The notes under the pieces were generated by a model, which ran no database searches, was not told the origin of the DNA, and saw only the letters and a list, made by a program, of their open reading frames with translations. Source: Streptomyces sp. NBC_01465 (GTDB lineage Bacteria > Actinomycetota > Actinomycetes > Streptomycetales > Streptomycetaceae). Taken from it: a stretch of 64,000 nucleotides of DNA. This document shows positions 46,543 to 54,400 of the stretch, in pieces; within the stretch, counting starts at the first letter, position 1; each line of letters starts with the position of its first letter. The stretch is from positions 930,001 through 994,000 of the forward strand of contig NZ_CP109467.1 of assembly GCF_036227325.1 (NCBI RefSeq), written 5' to 3'. The translations under genes were made by a program, and so were the position numbers.

Positions 46543-47597
46543 GCCGTGGTCCTCCCACTCGCTTCGTACGCGCCCGACGCTACAGCCAGCAGTCTGGAGG
46601 CCTTCAGCTCGGTCTCCTCCCACTCCCGCACGGGGTCCGAGCCCCAGGTGATGCCCGCGCCCGTACCGAAGCGGAGGACGGGTCCGCGCTCCTCGGTGCG
46701 GTCGATCCAGAAGGTACGGATCCCGACGGCCAGCTCCGCCGTGCCCCGGTCGGCGTCGACCCAGCCGATCGCCCCGCAGTAGGGGCCGCGCGGCGCGGTC
46801 TCCAGCGCTTCGATGATCCGCAGCGCGCTGGACTTGGGCGCTCCGGTCACCGAGCCGGGCGGGAAGGCGGCGGCGAGGATCTCCGGCCAGCCAGCCTTCT
46901 CGGCGAGCTCCCCGCGCACGGTCGAGACGAGGTGGACGAGACCCGGGTGGGGCTCGATCGCGCAGAGTGCCGGGACGGTGACGGATCCGGTGGCGCAGAC
47001 GCGGCCCAGGTCGTTGCGGACGAGGTCCACGATCATCACGTTCTCCGCGTGATCCTTTTCGAGCAGGTCCTCGGCGGTCCGCCCGGTGCCCTTGATCGGT
47101 CCGGACTCGATGGTCCGGCCCTCGCGGCGCAGGAAGAGCTCGGGGGACGCCGTCGCTATCTCCACGCCGTGGGCGGGGAGGCGGATCGTTCCCGCGTACG
47201 GGGCCGGGTTGCCCCTGGCCAGCAGCGCGGTCAGCGCGTCGACGTCGGCGCGGTCCGGGTCGGGGAGCGGCGCGGTCATGACGCGGCAGAGGTTGGCCTG
47301 GTAGACCTCGCCGGCCGCGATGTGGGCGCGGATCGCCCGTACGCCCGCGATGTAGGCGTCCCGGTCCAGGGAGGACGTCCAGTCTCCGGCCGCGGGCCCG
47401 CGCCACTGTCCTTGCACGGGGGCCGGAACGGGTTCCGTACGGACGTCCCCGAAGCGGGCACAGACGAGCCGCCCCTCGAAGTCCGCGGCGACGGTCCAGA
47501 AACCTGAGGAGTCGAGAGCTGTGGGGTCGCTGGTGACATCACGCAGGTCACAGGCGACACGGCCGCCGAAGCGGGCCAAAGGAGCGAGGTCGTGCAC
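46539..47597 (-). CDS. pabB: Aminodeoxychorismate synthase component I
   Basis: 352 residues from GTG 47597. It is the chorismate-binding domain with GPIKGTGRT (166-174), VMIVDLVRNDLGRVC and GSVTGAPK (248-255). PIKGT instead of PIAGT separates PabB from anthranilate synthase TrpE; the Lys forms the covalent intermediate. It adds ammonia to chorismate. It lacks the N-terminal half found in long PabB proteins, so it is a short form. Translationally coupled to pabC. Confidence 0.9.
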   Translation of the reverse strand: MHDLAPLARFGGRVACDLRDVTSDPTALDSSGFWTVAADFEGRLVCARFGDVRTEPVPAPVQGQWRGPAAGDWTSSLDRDAYIAGVRAIRAHIAAGEVYQANLCRVMTAPLPDPDRADVDALTALLARGNPAPYAGTIRLPAHGVEIATASPELFLRREGRTIESGPIKGTGRTAEDLLEKDHAENVMIVDLVRNDLGRVCATGSVTVPALCAIEPHPGLVHLVSTVRGELAEKAGWPEILAAAFPPGSVTGAPKSSALRIIEALETAPRGPYCGAIGWVDADRGTAELAVGIRTFWIDRTEERGPVLRFGTGAGITWGSDPVREWEETELKASRLLAVASGAYEASGRTTA

Positions 47598-47672
47598 AGG
47601 CGAGAGTCTAGGACGGGCGCCGAGCGGCCGCTCCGGAGTGAACGCACCGCAGCACGCTGCACAAACGCGTTT

Positions 47673-47700
47673 TTGTACTGGCCCCGGAATCCGCTAGAGT
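47673..47700 (+). promoter_or_regulatory. Promoter of the tRNA array
   Basis: TTGTAC (47673-47678) and TAGAGT (47695-47700) are 16 bases apart, a good housekeeping-sigma match. The first tRNA starts 43 bases further on. Confidence 0.6.
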
Positions 47701-47743
47701 TCAACACGTCGCCGGGACGCGCAAGCGAAACGGAAACGACAAG

Positions 47744-47816
<73 letters not shown>

Positions 47817-47854
47817 GATGTGGGGGATCTTCCCGAACCCCCGTATTCACTCCT

Positions 47855-47925
47855 GGTGGAGTGGCCGAGAGGCGAGGCAACGGCCTGCAAAGCCGTCTAC
47901 ACGGGTTCAAATCCCGTCTCCACCT
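47855..47925 (+). tRNA. tRNA-Cys(GCA)
   Basis: 71 bases. The acceptor GGTGGAG pairs with CTCCACC; anticodon stem ACGGC/GCCGT with loop CTGCAAA, anticodon GCA; T-loop TTCAAAT; discriminator T, as is usual for tRNA-Cys. Confidence 0.96.
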
Positions 47926-47929
47926 CTTT

Positions 47930-48001
47930 GCGCGATTAGCTCAGCGGGAGAGCGCTTCCCTGACACGGAAGAGGTCACTGGTTCAATCCCAGTATCGCGC
48001 A
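47930..48001 (+). tRNA. tRNA-Val(GAC), copy 1
   Basis: 72 bases. The acceptor GCGCGAT pairs with ATCGCGC; anticodon stem CTTCC/GGAAG with loop CTGACAC, anticodon GAC. Only four bases separate it from tRNA-Cys. Confidence 0.97.
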
Positions 48002-48047
48002 CGCAGTAGGATGCAGTACCGCAGTACCGGTCCGCATGGATCGTCCC

Positions 48048-48119
48048 GCGCGATTAGCTCAGCGGGAGAGCGCTTCCCTGACACGGAAGAGGTCACTGGT
48101 TCAATCCCAGTATCGCGCA
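48048..48119 (+). tRNA. tRNA-Val(GAC), copy 2
   Basis: Identical to copy 1, 46 bases downstream of it. The spacer is not conserved with the next spacer, apart from ACGCAGTA after each copy. Confidence 0.97.
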
Positions 48120-48160
48120 CGCAGTACAACTCAAAGCCTGATAGTTTTCGCAGGTCGCCC

Positions 48161-48232
48161 GCGCGATTAGCTCAGCGGGAGAGCGCTTCCCTGACACGGA
48201 AGAGGTCACTGGTTCAATCCCAGTATCGCGCA
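48161..48232 (+). tRNA. tRNA-Val(GAC), copy 3
   Basis: Identical to copies 1 and 2, 41 bases after copy 2. Last gene of the array before the terminator. Confidence 0.97.
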
Positions 48233-48242
48233 CTTGATCCAC

Positions 48243-48277
48243 CGAAGCCCCGGCCGTCACAGACGGCCGGGGCTTCG
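48243..48277. terminator. Terminator of the tRNA array
   Basis: CGAAGCCCCGGCCGT (48243-48257) pairs perfectly with ACGGCCGGGGCTTCG (48263-48277), five-base loop. It is followed by TCGTTGT. It also lies 16 bases past the zinc-ribbon gene stop on the other strand, so it may serve both. Confidence 0.8.
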
Positions 48278-48292
48278 TCGTTGTCCCTCCGG

Positions 48293-48592
48293 TCAGGAGG
48301 AGAACAGCATGTGGCCGAAGCCCTTGTTGCGGTGGTGGCCGCCGTGGTGACCCCCGTAGTGGCCGCCGCCGTGCTGCGGGGCTCCCCACGCGGGGGCCGG
48401 GGCGGACGGGTAGGCCTGCGGGGCGGGCGGCGGGGGCGGCGCCTGCTGGCCGCCCCACTGCGACTCGAGGCGGGTCAGCGACTCGAGCTCCCCGTAGTCC
48501 AGGAATATCCCCCGGCAGCCACTGCACTGCTCGATCTGGACGCCATTGCGGTTGTACGTGTGCATCGGTGCATGGCACTTGGGACACTGCAT
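48293..48592 (-). CDS. TFIIB-type zinc-ribbon protein with His/Gly-rich tail
   Basis: 99 residues. The zinc ribbon is MQCPKCHAPMHTYNRNG (Cys3, Cys6) and IEQCSGCRGIFLDYGELE (Cys23, Cys26), the zf-TFIIB pattern. A Pro/Ala-rich linker leads to HGGGHYGGHHGGHHRNKGFG, which could bind further metal. Such small proteins are widespread and uncharacterised. It converges on the tRNA array. Confidence 0.82.
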   Translation of the reverse strand: MQCPKCHAPMHTYNRNGVQIEQCSGCRGIFLDYGELESLTRLESQWGGQQAPPPPPAPQAYPSAPAPAWGAPQHGGGHYGGHHGGHHRNKGFGHMLFSS

Positions 48593-48634
48593 GCTCGGCT
48601 CAACTCCTCGCCGTCGGTACGTGACCTGCTCACC

Positions 48635-49606
48635 CTACGATGACGGATCGCTCGCCAACTCGGGCGGGAGGGCGGCAATTCGGGCACAGGAGTCGAGCAT
48701 CGCCCGCTCCGCCTCGTCGAGTTCGCGCCGCTCGGCGGTCGACTTGGCGAGGGCGAGGGCGGCGGTCTGCACGGTGAGGGCGCGGGCGGGGACGTCGAGT
48801 CGGGGCCAGGGGTCGCCGTCGGGGGGAACCGCGGGGCCGTGTGCGGCGCGGTAGGCGGCCAGGAAACGGGTCCAGGTCTCCGGCGGGAGCAGCCCTGCGG
48901 CGTACCAGGCGGCGGGGCGGGCCAGGTCCCAGGCGGGGTCGCCGAGGCCGAGGTCGTCGATGTCGATGAGCAGCCAGGGCCCGGTGGGGGCGGGGTGTCT
49001 GACGAGCTGTCCGAGATGGAGATCGCCGTGGCAGAGGTACGAGGGCCCGGGCGCCGGGGCCTCGTCGCGGGCCCAGGCGGGGAGGGCCCGCCAGGCGCGA
49101 AGGACGGGCTCGGTGGCGGACGGGTCGGGGGCGGCGGCCTGCATACGGGCCAGGGCCCGGGCGGCCTTGGCGGGGCCGCGCATCGGGGGCAGCCGGGGCA
49201 GGGCCGCCTGCTCGACGGTGTGGAGGCGGGCCAGGAGGGCCGCGGCCTCTTCCCAGGGGGCGGCGTCGGGGTCTGCCGGGTCGACGGGGGCGCCGTAGGG
49301 CCAGGTGGTGACGGGGCGGGCCGCGGGGGCGGCGGGGGCCAGCGGGGGCAGCAGGATGCCGGCGAGGAGGGGGTGGGCGGCGACGGCCACGCGGGCTTCG
49401 AGGGCGGCGGGATCGGTGTCCGGGGCGTGCGCCTTGGCGACGGCGTCACCGTGCCGTACGACGGCGCCGTCCGGGCGGTCCGCCAGGACAGACGTCGTGG
49501 TGCCGCACCCGTTGCAGGGGCCGGCGGGATGCGCACCGGACTCGGCGGCGCTGTGCAGCGCGCGCACGACAGCGGATTCGGTCACGGTCTCCCCCGGCTT
49601 CGGCAC
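48635..49606 (-). CDS. Aminoglycoside phosphotransferase-like kinase (APH fold)
   Basis: 323 residues. The catalytic loop is YLCHGDLHLGQLV (HGD with Gln in place of the usual Asn) and the metal-binding block is LLIDIDDLGLGDPAWDLA. The N-lobe is Ala/Pro rich and poorly conserved; PCNGCG adds a Cys pair. The substrate is unknown, and the family includes many non-resistance small-molecule kinases. GTG 49606 is used; GTG 49585, with GGGGGAG upstream, is a good alternative. Confidence 0.8.
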   Translation of the reverse strand: MPKPGETVTESAVVRALHSAAESGAHPAGPCNGCGTTTSVLADRPDGAVVRHGDAVAKAHAPDTDPAALEARVAVAAHPLLAGILLPPLAPAAPAARPVTTWPYGAPVDPADPDAAPWEEAAALLARLHTVEQAALPRLPPMRGPAKAARALARMQAAAPDPSATEPVLRAWRALPAWARDEAPAPGPSYLCHGDLHLGQLVRHPAPTGPWLLIDIDDLGLGDPAWDLARPAAWYAAGLLPPETWTRFLAAYRAAHGPAVPPDGDPWPRLDVPARALTVQTAALALAKSTAERRELDEAERAMLDSCARIAALPPELASDPSS

Positions 49607-49991
49607 GGTCCCCTGCGGGAGCCTACGCGGCAGCCCCGGCCGGGACAGCGGGGGTTGGCCGCGGAGCCCCTCCTACGGAACGAGGAACGACCAGGCGGCG
49701 GGCAGAGCCCGCAGGGCGCGGGCGGATCGGGCCGCCGCCGGACGGAGTCCGGCGCAGCGGGACGAAGCCCGTGAGGCGCCCCAGCGCCGAGCGGTGCGAG
49801 GGCCGCACGAAGAAACAGTGCGGTGCGAGGGCCGCGTCAAGAAGTCGCGCGGGGGCCGCACGAAAAAGCGTTTGTCCGGTCAGCTCCCCAGCTGACCGGA
49901 CAAACGCTGCCGTCCGCCGCACCCCCGTCCCCACGGGGTTGTTGGTCGGATGTCCCTGACCCGGGCCGCTCTCCCGGATCCTGGGCGCCGC
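49607..49991. other. Intergenic region with short GC-rich repeats and a strong hairpin
   Basis: 385 bases without a convincing gene. GCGGTGCGAGGGCCGC occurs at 49791-49806 and again at 49820-49835 (29-base step), with a degenerate third copy ending near 49859. The segment ends in the hairpin at 49868-49907. Several ORFs of 60-190 codons cross it, but their products are Arg/Ala/Gly-rich frame artefacts. Confidence 0.5.
49868..49907. terminator. 40-bp perfect hairpin
   Basis: GCGTTTGTCCGGTCAGCT pairs perfectly with AGCTGACCGGACAAACGC around CCCC. It lies 85 bases past the stop of the small membrane gene (49992) and probably ends its leftward transcript. Confidence 0.7.
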
Positions 49992-50198
49992 TCAGCGCCC
50001 GAGCATCACGCCCACGGACGACGCCTGTGTGGACACTGCTTCCCAGCCGCCGAAGACGAAGAGGAGCAGCACCGCCAGGGGAAGTACCATGACGGCCGCC
50101 ACCAACGGGTGGCGGGTGCCGGCACGGCGGGTGCCGAACGCGGCGTATGCCTTGCGTCCCTGCGTGCGGATCATCGTCCGCGATGCCGTGTCGGCCAT
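49992..50198 (-). CDS. Small single-pass membrane protein
   Basis: 68 residues with ACAGGAGAGG just before ATG 50198. A basic N-terminus (RTQGRKAYAAFGTRRAGTRH) precedes one helix (LVAAVMVLPLAVLLLFVFGG), so it is N-in/C-out or a tail anchor. The good ribosome site supports a real gene. Function unknown. Confidence 0.65.
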   Translation of the reverse strand: MADTASRTMIRTQGRKAYAAFGTRRAGTRHPLVAAVMVLPLAVLLLFVFGGWEAVSTQASSVGVMLGR

Positions 50199-50386
50199 GG
50201 TCCCTCTCCTGTCGAATGGGCAAGCGGCGGGTGTCTGACCTCGGGGGACGAGTGCTGCACCCGCCGCTTGACTTCAAATCTAGGCGCGCCGGGCGGCCCC
50301 GGCGTCATGCCCTCGTACCGATTCCCGGGCCTCCAGGAGGATGAGCCGGGGTCTTGCGACGTACTCCCCAGGGTGGAGAGCAGGCG

Positions 50387-50653
50387 CTAGGACTTGGGGT
50401 CTTCCCTGAGGGGACGTGCCTCCAGCTCGGAGGAGTCCTCCCTGGGGACCGGCTGCTCCACCAGGGCCAGTACCCGGGTGGCCATGAAGCGTGCCGTGCG
50501 CACCACCGAGCCGCTGCGCGTGACTTCGCTCACTTCCACCACCCCTCTGCGGACCGCCGTCTCCACCCGGCGTCCCGCCCTGCTGGCCACCACTTCGTAC
50601 GTCCGTGTCGTGTCTCCCGCGTCCACGACTATCTCCACGCGGTCACCCTTCAT
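50387..50653 (-). CDS. Small basic/acidic beta-rich protein of unknown function
   Basis: 88 residues from ATG 50653 with GAAGGGGG upstream. Short hydrophobic beta-like segments (RVEIVVDA, TYEVVASR, VVEVSEVT) are followed by an acidic/Pro C-terminus. No family recognised. It is divergent from the protein kinase gene, with about 200 bases between. Confidence 0.6.
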   Translation of the reverse strand: MKGDRVEIVVDAGDTTRTYEVVASRAGRRVETAVRRGVVEVSEVTRSGSVVRTARFMATRVLALVEQPVPREDSSELEARPLREDPKS

Positions 50654-50849
50654 CGACCCAATCCCCCTTCTGCGACGGACTTTTGAGTTCTCGCACGGGT
50701 CAAGGGGCCTTGGTTCCCCGGCCTCCTGACCACTCTTCAAGTTTCCCACCCGGCACTGACAATCGGTCGGGCCGCGAGGGCGCGGCCTATGAGCACACCG
50801 GGCCACGGGTACGTAAGCTGTGCCTCGTCAGACGGACCGGGCAGCGGGG

Positions 50850-52058
50850 ATGGACATGGCGATGATGCGGCTCCGGCGCGAGGATCCGCGTGTCGTCGGC
50901 TCGTTCAGGCTTCACCGACGACTGGGCGCGGGCGGTATGGGGGTCGTGTACCTCGGCTCCGATCGGCGCGGGCAGCGGGTGGCTCTGAAGGTGATCCGGC
51001 CCGACCTCGCCGAGGACCAGGAGTTCAGGTCGCGGTTCGCACGGGAGGTTTCGGCCGCCCGGCGGATCCGCGGTGGGTGCACGGCACGGCTGGTGGCGGC
51101 GGATCTCGAGGCCGACCGGCCCTGGTTCGCCACGCAGTACGTGCCCGGGCCCTCGCTGCACGACAAGGTCAACGACGAGGGACCGCTGTCGGCCGCCGAG
51201 GTGGCCTCGATCGGGGCCGCGCTCTCGGAGGGGCTCGTGGCGGTGCACGAGGCGGGTGTCGTCCACCGCGATCTGAAGCCGTCGAACATCCTGCTGTCCC
51301 CCAAGGGTCCGCGGATCATCGACTTCGGCATTGCCTGGGCCACCGGTGCCAGCACGCTCACGCATGTCGGTACGGCCGTGGGCTCGCCCGGATTCCTCGC
51401 TCCCGAGCAGGTGCGCGGCGCCGCCGTCACCCCGGCGACGGACGTCTTCGCGCTGGGCGCGACCCTGGCGTACGCCGCGACCGCCGACTCGCCCTTCGGG
51501 CACGGCAGTTCAGAGGTCATGCTCTACCGCGTGGTGCACGAGGAGCCTCATCTGTACGAGGTCCACGACGCGCTCGCGCCGCTGGTGCGGGCCTGTCTCG
51601 CCAAGGACCCCGAGGACCGGCCCAGCACGCTTCAACTCTCCATGCGGCTCAAGGAGATCGCGGCACGCGAGGCCCAGGGGCTCTCCGAGTCCCGGCCGCC
51701 CATACAGCGCCGCGAGTCACAGCTCGACCGCCCGACGGGGCGGCTCACCGAGCGCTACACGGAGCCGCACCAGCAGGCTCAGCGACGTACCAACGGGAAC
51801 TCCGGGGCCCGCCCGCAGACGCCTCAGACTCAGGCGCCGCGGCCGTCCTCGCCCCGCAACGGGGCCCGGCCGCCGGCCCCGCGCGATACTTCGCGCACCG
51901 GTGCGCGGCCCGCCGGCAGCCGTCCGGGGACGACCCGTCCGACGGCTTCGGGGCGGCGTCCCGGGCCCAGTCCGCGGATGCTGCGGCAGCGCCTGATCGT
52001 CTTCGTCGTGGTGACGCTGATCGTGCTGCTGGGGATCGCCGCCGCGCAGAAGCTGTGA
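50850..52058 (+). CDS. Serine/threonine protein kinase (PknB-like, C-terminal membrane helix)
   Basis: 402 residues from ATG 50850 (50856 is an equally good start, with GGGGA upstream). The glycine loop is LGAGGMGVVYLG, the ATP lysine Lys47 (VALKVI), the catalytic loop VVHRDLKPSN (HRD 139-141), DFG 158-160, and the APE region FLAPEQV. A Pro/Arg/Thr-rich linker of about 110 residues leads to one C-terminal helix (LIVFVVVTLIVLLGIAA) with almost nothing outside. There are no PASTA repeats, so the signal is likely intracellular. Confidence 0.93.
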   Translation: MDMAMMRLRREDPRVVGSFRLHRRLGAGGMGVVYLGSDRRGQRVALKVIRPDLAEDQEFRSRFAREVSAARRIRGGCTARLVAADLEADRPWFATQYVPGPSLHDKVNDEGPLSAAEVASIGAALSEGLVAVHEAGVVHRDLKPSNILLSPKGPRIIDFGIAWATGASTLTHVGTAVGSPGFLAPEQVRGAAVTPATDVFALGATLAYAATADSPFGHGSSEVMLYRVVHEEPHLYEVHDALAPLVRACLAKDPEDRPSTLQLSMRLKEIAAREAQGLSESRPPIQRRESQLDRPTGRLTERYTEPHQQAQRRTNGNSGARPQTPQTQAPRPSSPRNGARPPAPRDTSRTGARPAGSRPGTTRPTASGRRPGPSPRMLRQRLIVFVVVTLIVLLGIAAAQKL

Positions 52059-52068
52059 CGACGCGGGC

Positions 52069-52887
52069 TCAGGAAGTGGGGCGGCCCGTCGCGACCGCGT
52101 AGAACGCCACCGCGGCGGCCGCTCCTACGTTGAGCGAGTCGACGCCGTGCGCCATCGGGATGCGTACCCATTCGTCGGCTGCGACCAGGGCCTGTGTGGA
52201 CAGGCCGTCGCCCTCCGCGCCGAGCATCAGTGCGACGCGGTCCAGGCGGTGCGGGGCGGCGTCGTCGATGTCCGAGGCCTTCTCGTCCGGGGTGAGGGCG
52301 AGGAGCTTGAAGCCCGCCTCCCGTACCGTCTCCAGGCCGCGGGGCCATGACTCCAGGCGTGCGTACGGCACCGAGAAGACCGCGCCCATCGAGACCTTCA
52401 CCGAGCGGCGGTAGAGCGGGTCCGCGCAGTCCGGGGAGAGCAGCACCGCGTCCATGCCGAGGGCTGCCGCACTGCGGAAGATCGCGCCGATGTTGGTGTG
52501 GTCGTTGACCGACTCCATGACGACGATCCGGCGGGCCGTACGGAGCAGCTCGTCCGAGGTGGGGAGCGGCTTGCGCTGCATGGAGGCGAGGGCGCCGCGG
52601 TGCACGTGGTAGCCCGTGACGCGCTCGGCGAGCTCGGGGCTCACGGCGTAGACCGGCGCGGGGAGTTCGTCGATGACGTCGCGCATGACGTCGACCCACT
52701 TGGCGGAGAGCAGCATCGAGCGCATCTCGTAACCGGCGTCCTTGGCGCGTCTGATGACCTTTTCGCCCTCGGCGATGAACAGGCCCTCGGCAGGCTCGCG
52801 CTTGCGCCGGAGTTCTACGTCGGTCAGGCCCGTGTAGTCGCGCAGGCGCGGGTCGTCGGGGTCATCGACAGTGATGAGATCAGCCAC
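52069..52887 (-). CDS. SpoU/TrmH-family RNA 2'-O-methyltransferase
   Basis: 272 residues from GTG 52887. An N-terminal RNA-binding domain (EGLFIAEGEKVIRRA) precedes the SPOUT knot with motif 1 ESVNDHTNIGAIFRSAAALGMDAVLL, motif 2 LMLGAEGDGLS and motif 3 IPMAHGVDSLNVGAAAAVAFY. It would methylate a ribose in rRNA or tRNA with SAM; the target is not known. Resistance-type homologues exist (Tsr-like), but nothing points to that here. It follows cobA on the same strand. Confidence 0.92.
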   Translation of the reverse strand: MADLITVDDPDDPRLRDYTGLTDVELRRKREPAEGLFIAEGEKVIRRAKDAGYEMRSMLLSAKWVDVMRDVIDELPAPVYAVSPELAERVTGYHVHRGALASMQRKPLPTSDELLRTARRIVVMESVNDHTNIGAIFRSAAALGMDAVLLSPDCADPLYRRSVKVSMGAVFSVPYARLESWPRGLETVREAGFKLLALTPDEKASDIDDAAPHRLDRVALMLGAEGDGLSTQALVAADEWVRIPMAHGVDSLNVGAAAAVAFYAVATGRPTS

Positions 52888-52940
52888 AGGGTGATACTGC
52901 CTTGTCCTGGGTGTGGTGCCAATGTGGGGAGCTTGATCGG

Positions 52941-54176
52941 TTACTGCGGGGTACGTGCGGTGGCCGGTGTGCCGACGTTCACGACCGGGCCGATCACGAT
53001 CACGGCCGGGGGGCGTACGTCCTCGGACTTGGCCTTGTCGGCGACCGTCGCCAGGGTCGCGTCCACCCGGCGCTGGGCCGCCGTGGTGCCCTCCTGGACC
53101 AGGGCGACGGGGGTGTCCGGGGACTTTCCGTGGGTGATCAGGGTCTGGGCGATCGCGCCGATCTTGTCCACGCCCATGAGGATGACCAGGGTGCCACGGA
53201 GCTTGGCGAGGGCCTGCCAGTCGACGAGCGAGCGGGCGTCGTCAGGGGCCACATGGCCGCTGACCACCGTGAACTCGTGGGCCACGCCCCGGTGGGTGAC
53301 CGGGATGCCTGCCGCGCCGGGGACGGAGATCGAGCTGGAGATGCCGGGGACCACCGTGCAGGGGATGCCCTCGGCGGCGAGCGCCTCGGCCTCCTCCATG
53401 CCGCGGCCGAAGACGAAGGGGTCGCCGCCCTTGAGGCGGACGACGGCCTTGCCCGCCTTGGCGTGCTCGATGAGGGCGTTGTTGATCGCCTCTTGGGCCA
53501 TGTAGCGGCCGTACGGGATCTTCGCGGCGTCGATCACCTCGACGTGCGGCGGGAGTTCGTCGAGCAGGTCGCGCGGGCCGAGACGGTCGGCGATGACGAC
53601 ATCGGCCTCGGCGAGGAGGCGGCGCCCGCGCACGGTGATCAGGTCGGGGTCGCCGGGGCCGCCGCCGACGAGGGCGACGCCGGGGGTGCGGTTGCGGTGC
53701 TGGGGGGCGGTGAGGGTGCCGTCGCGGAGGCCCTCGACCACCGCGTCCCGTACTGCCGCCGAGCGGCGGGGGTCGCGGCCGGTGAGGACGGCGACCGTGA
53801 CGCCTTCGCTGCGGCCCGTTGCCGGGGTCCAGGCGGTGGCCGCCTCGGCGTTGTCGCTGCGGACGCACCAGGTGCGGGTGCGCTCGGCCTCGGCGGACGC
53901 GGCGTTGTTCGCCTCGGTGTCCGCGGTGGCGATCAGGGCGTACCAGGCGTCGGCGAGGTCGCCTTCGCGGTACGTGCGCTTCTCCCAGCGGATCTCGCCC
54001 GCGTCCGCCATCGCTTCGACGGAGGGGGTCGCGGAGGGGGAGATCAGGACGATGTCCGCGCCGGCCGCGATGAGGGCGGGGAGGCGGCGCTGGGCGACCT
54101 GGCCGCCGCCGATGACGACGGTGCGCCGGCCGGAGAGGCGGAGTCCGACGGGGTAGGCGAAGTGGTCGTCGGACAT
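52941..54176 (-). CDS. cobA: Siroheme synthase / uroporphyrinogen-III C-methyltransferase fusion
   Basis: 411 residues with GAGGAG before ATG 54176. The N-terminal CysG-B-like part (about 1-150) has the Rossmann start RTVVIGGGQVAQRRLPAL (precorrin-2 dehydrogenase). The C-terminal SUMT domain (about 165-405) has VALVGGGPGDPDLITVRG and VVRLKGGDPFVFGRG. It methylates uroporphyrinogen III to precorrin-2, feeding both siroheme and cobalamin. It lies in a cobalamin neighbourhood with bluB-cobT and cbiET. Confidence 0.92.
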   Translation of the reverse strand: MSDDHFAYPVGLRLSGRRTVVIGGGQVAQRRLPALIAAGADIVLISPSATPSVEAMADAGEIRWEKRTYREGDLADAWYALIATADTEANNAASAEAERTRTWCVRSDNAEAATAWTPATGRSEGVTVAVLTGRDPRRSAAVRDAVVEGLRDGTLTAPQHRNRTPGVALVGGGPGDPDLITVRGRRLLAEADVVIADRLGPRDLLDELPPHVEVIDAAKIPYGRYMAQEAINNALIEHAKAGKAVVRLKGGDPFVFGRGMEEAEALAAEGIPCTVVPGISSSISVPGAAGIPVTHRGVAHEFTVVSGHVAPDDARSLVDWQALAKLRGTLVILMGVDKIGAIAQTLITHGKSPDTPVALVQEGTTAAQRRVDATLATVADKAKSEDVRPPAVIVIGPVVNVGTPATARTPQ

Positions 54177-54326
54177 GGCGGCGGCTCCTCGTGCGGGGTG
54201 CGTGTGCGCTGGTGGGAGGGGGTGCGGGCCCACTTTACGGGGGGCGGGGGGCGGGGGTGTTTCGGTGGCCTCCGGGCGGGCGGGCCTGGGGTGTGAGGAC
54301 CTCCCCCAACCCGCCCCTTCCCGAAG

Positions 54327-54392
54327 CCGGGGCGCTGCCCCGGACCCCGCGAAAAGATGTCCTCAAACGCCGGACGGGCTGAAAATCAGCCC
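54327..54392. repeat. Common Streptomyces-type intergenic double-hairpin repeat
   Basis: Two perfect hairpins: CCGGGGC-GCT-GCCCCGG (54327-54343) and GGGCTGA-AAA-TCAGCCC (54376-54392), separated by CGCGAAAAGATGTCCTCAAA-type sequence. I recall very similar GGGGCGCTGCCCC...CTCAAACGCCGG...GGCTGAAAATCAGCC blocks in many Streptomyces intergenic regions. Here it sits directly after the bluB-cobT stop and may act as its terminator. Confidence 0.6.
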
Positions 54393-54400
54393 GATCAGCG

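Noticed and set aside
48635..49606. Antibiotic resistance kinase
   Set aside because: APH fold only; no close resemblance to a named resistance enzyme and no resistance context.
49623..49934. Minus-strand ORF of 103 codons in the gene-free gap
   Set aside because: Runs through the repeat and the 40-bp hairpin; product is Arg/Pro/Ala-rich with no ribosome site or family.
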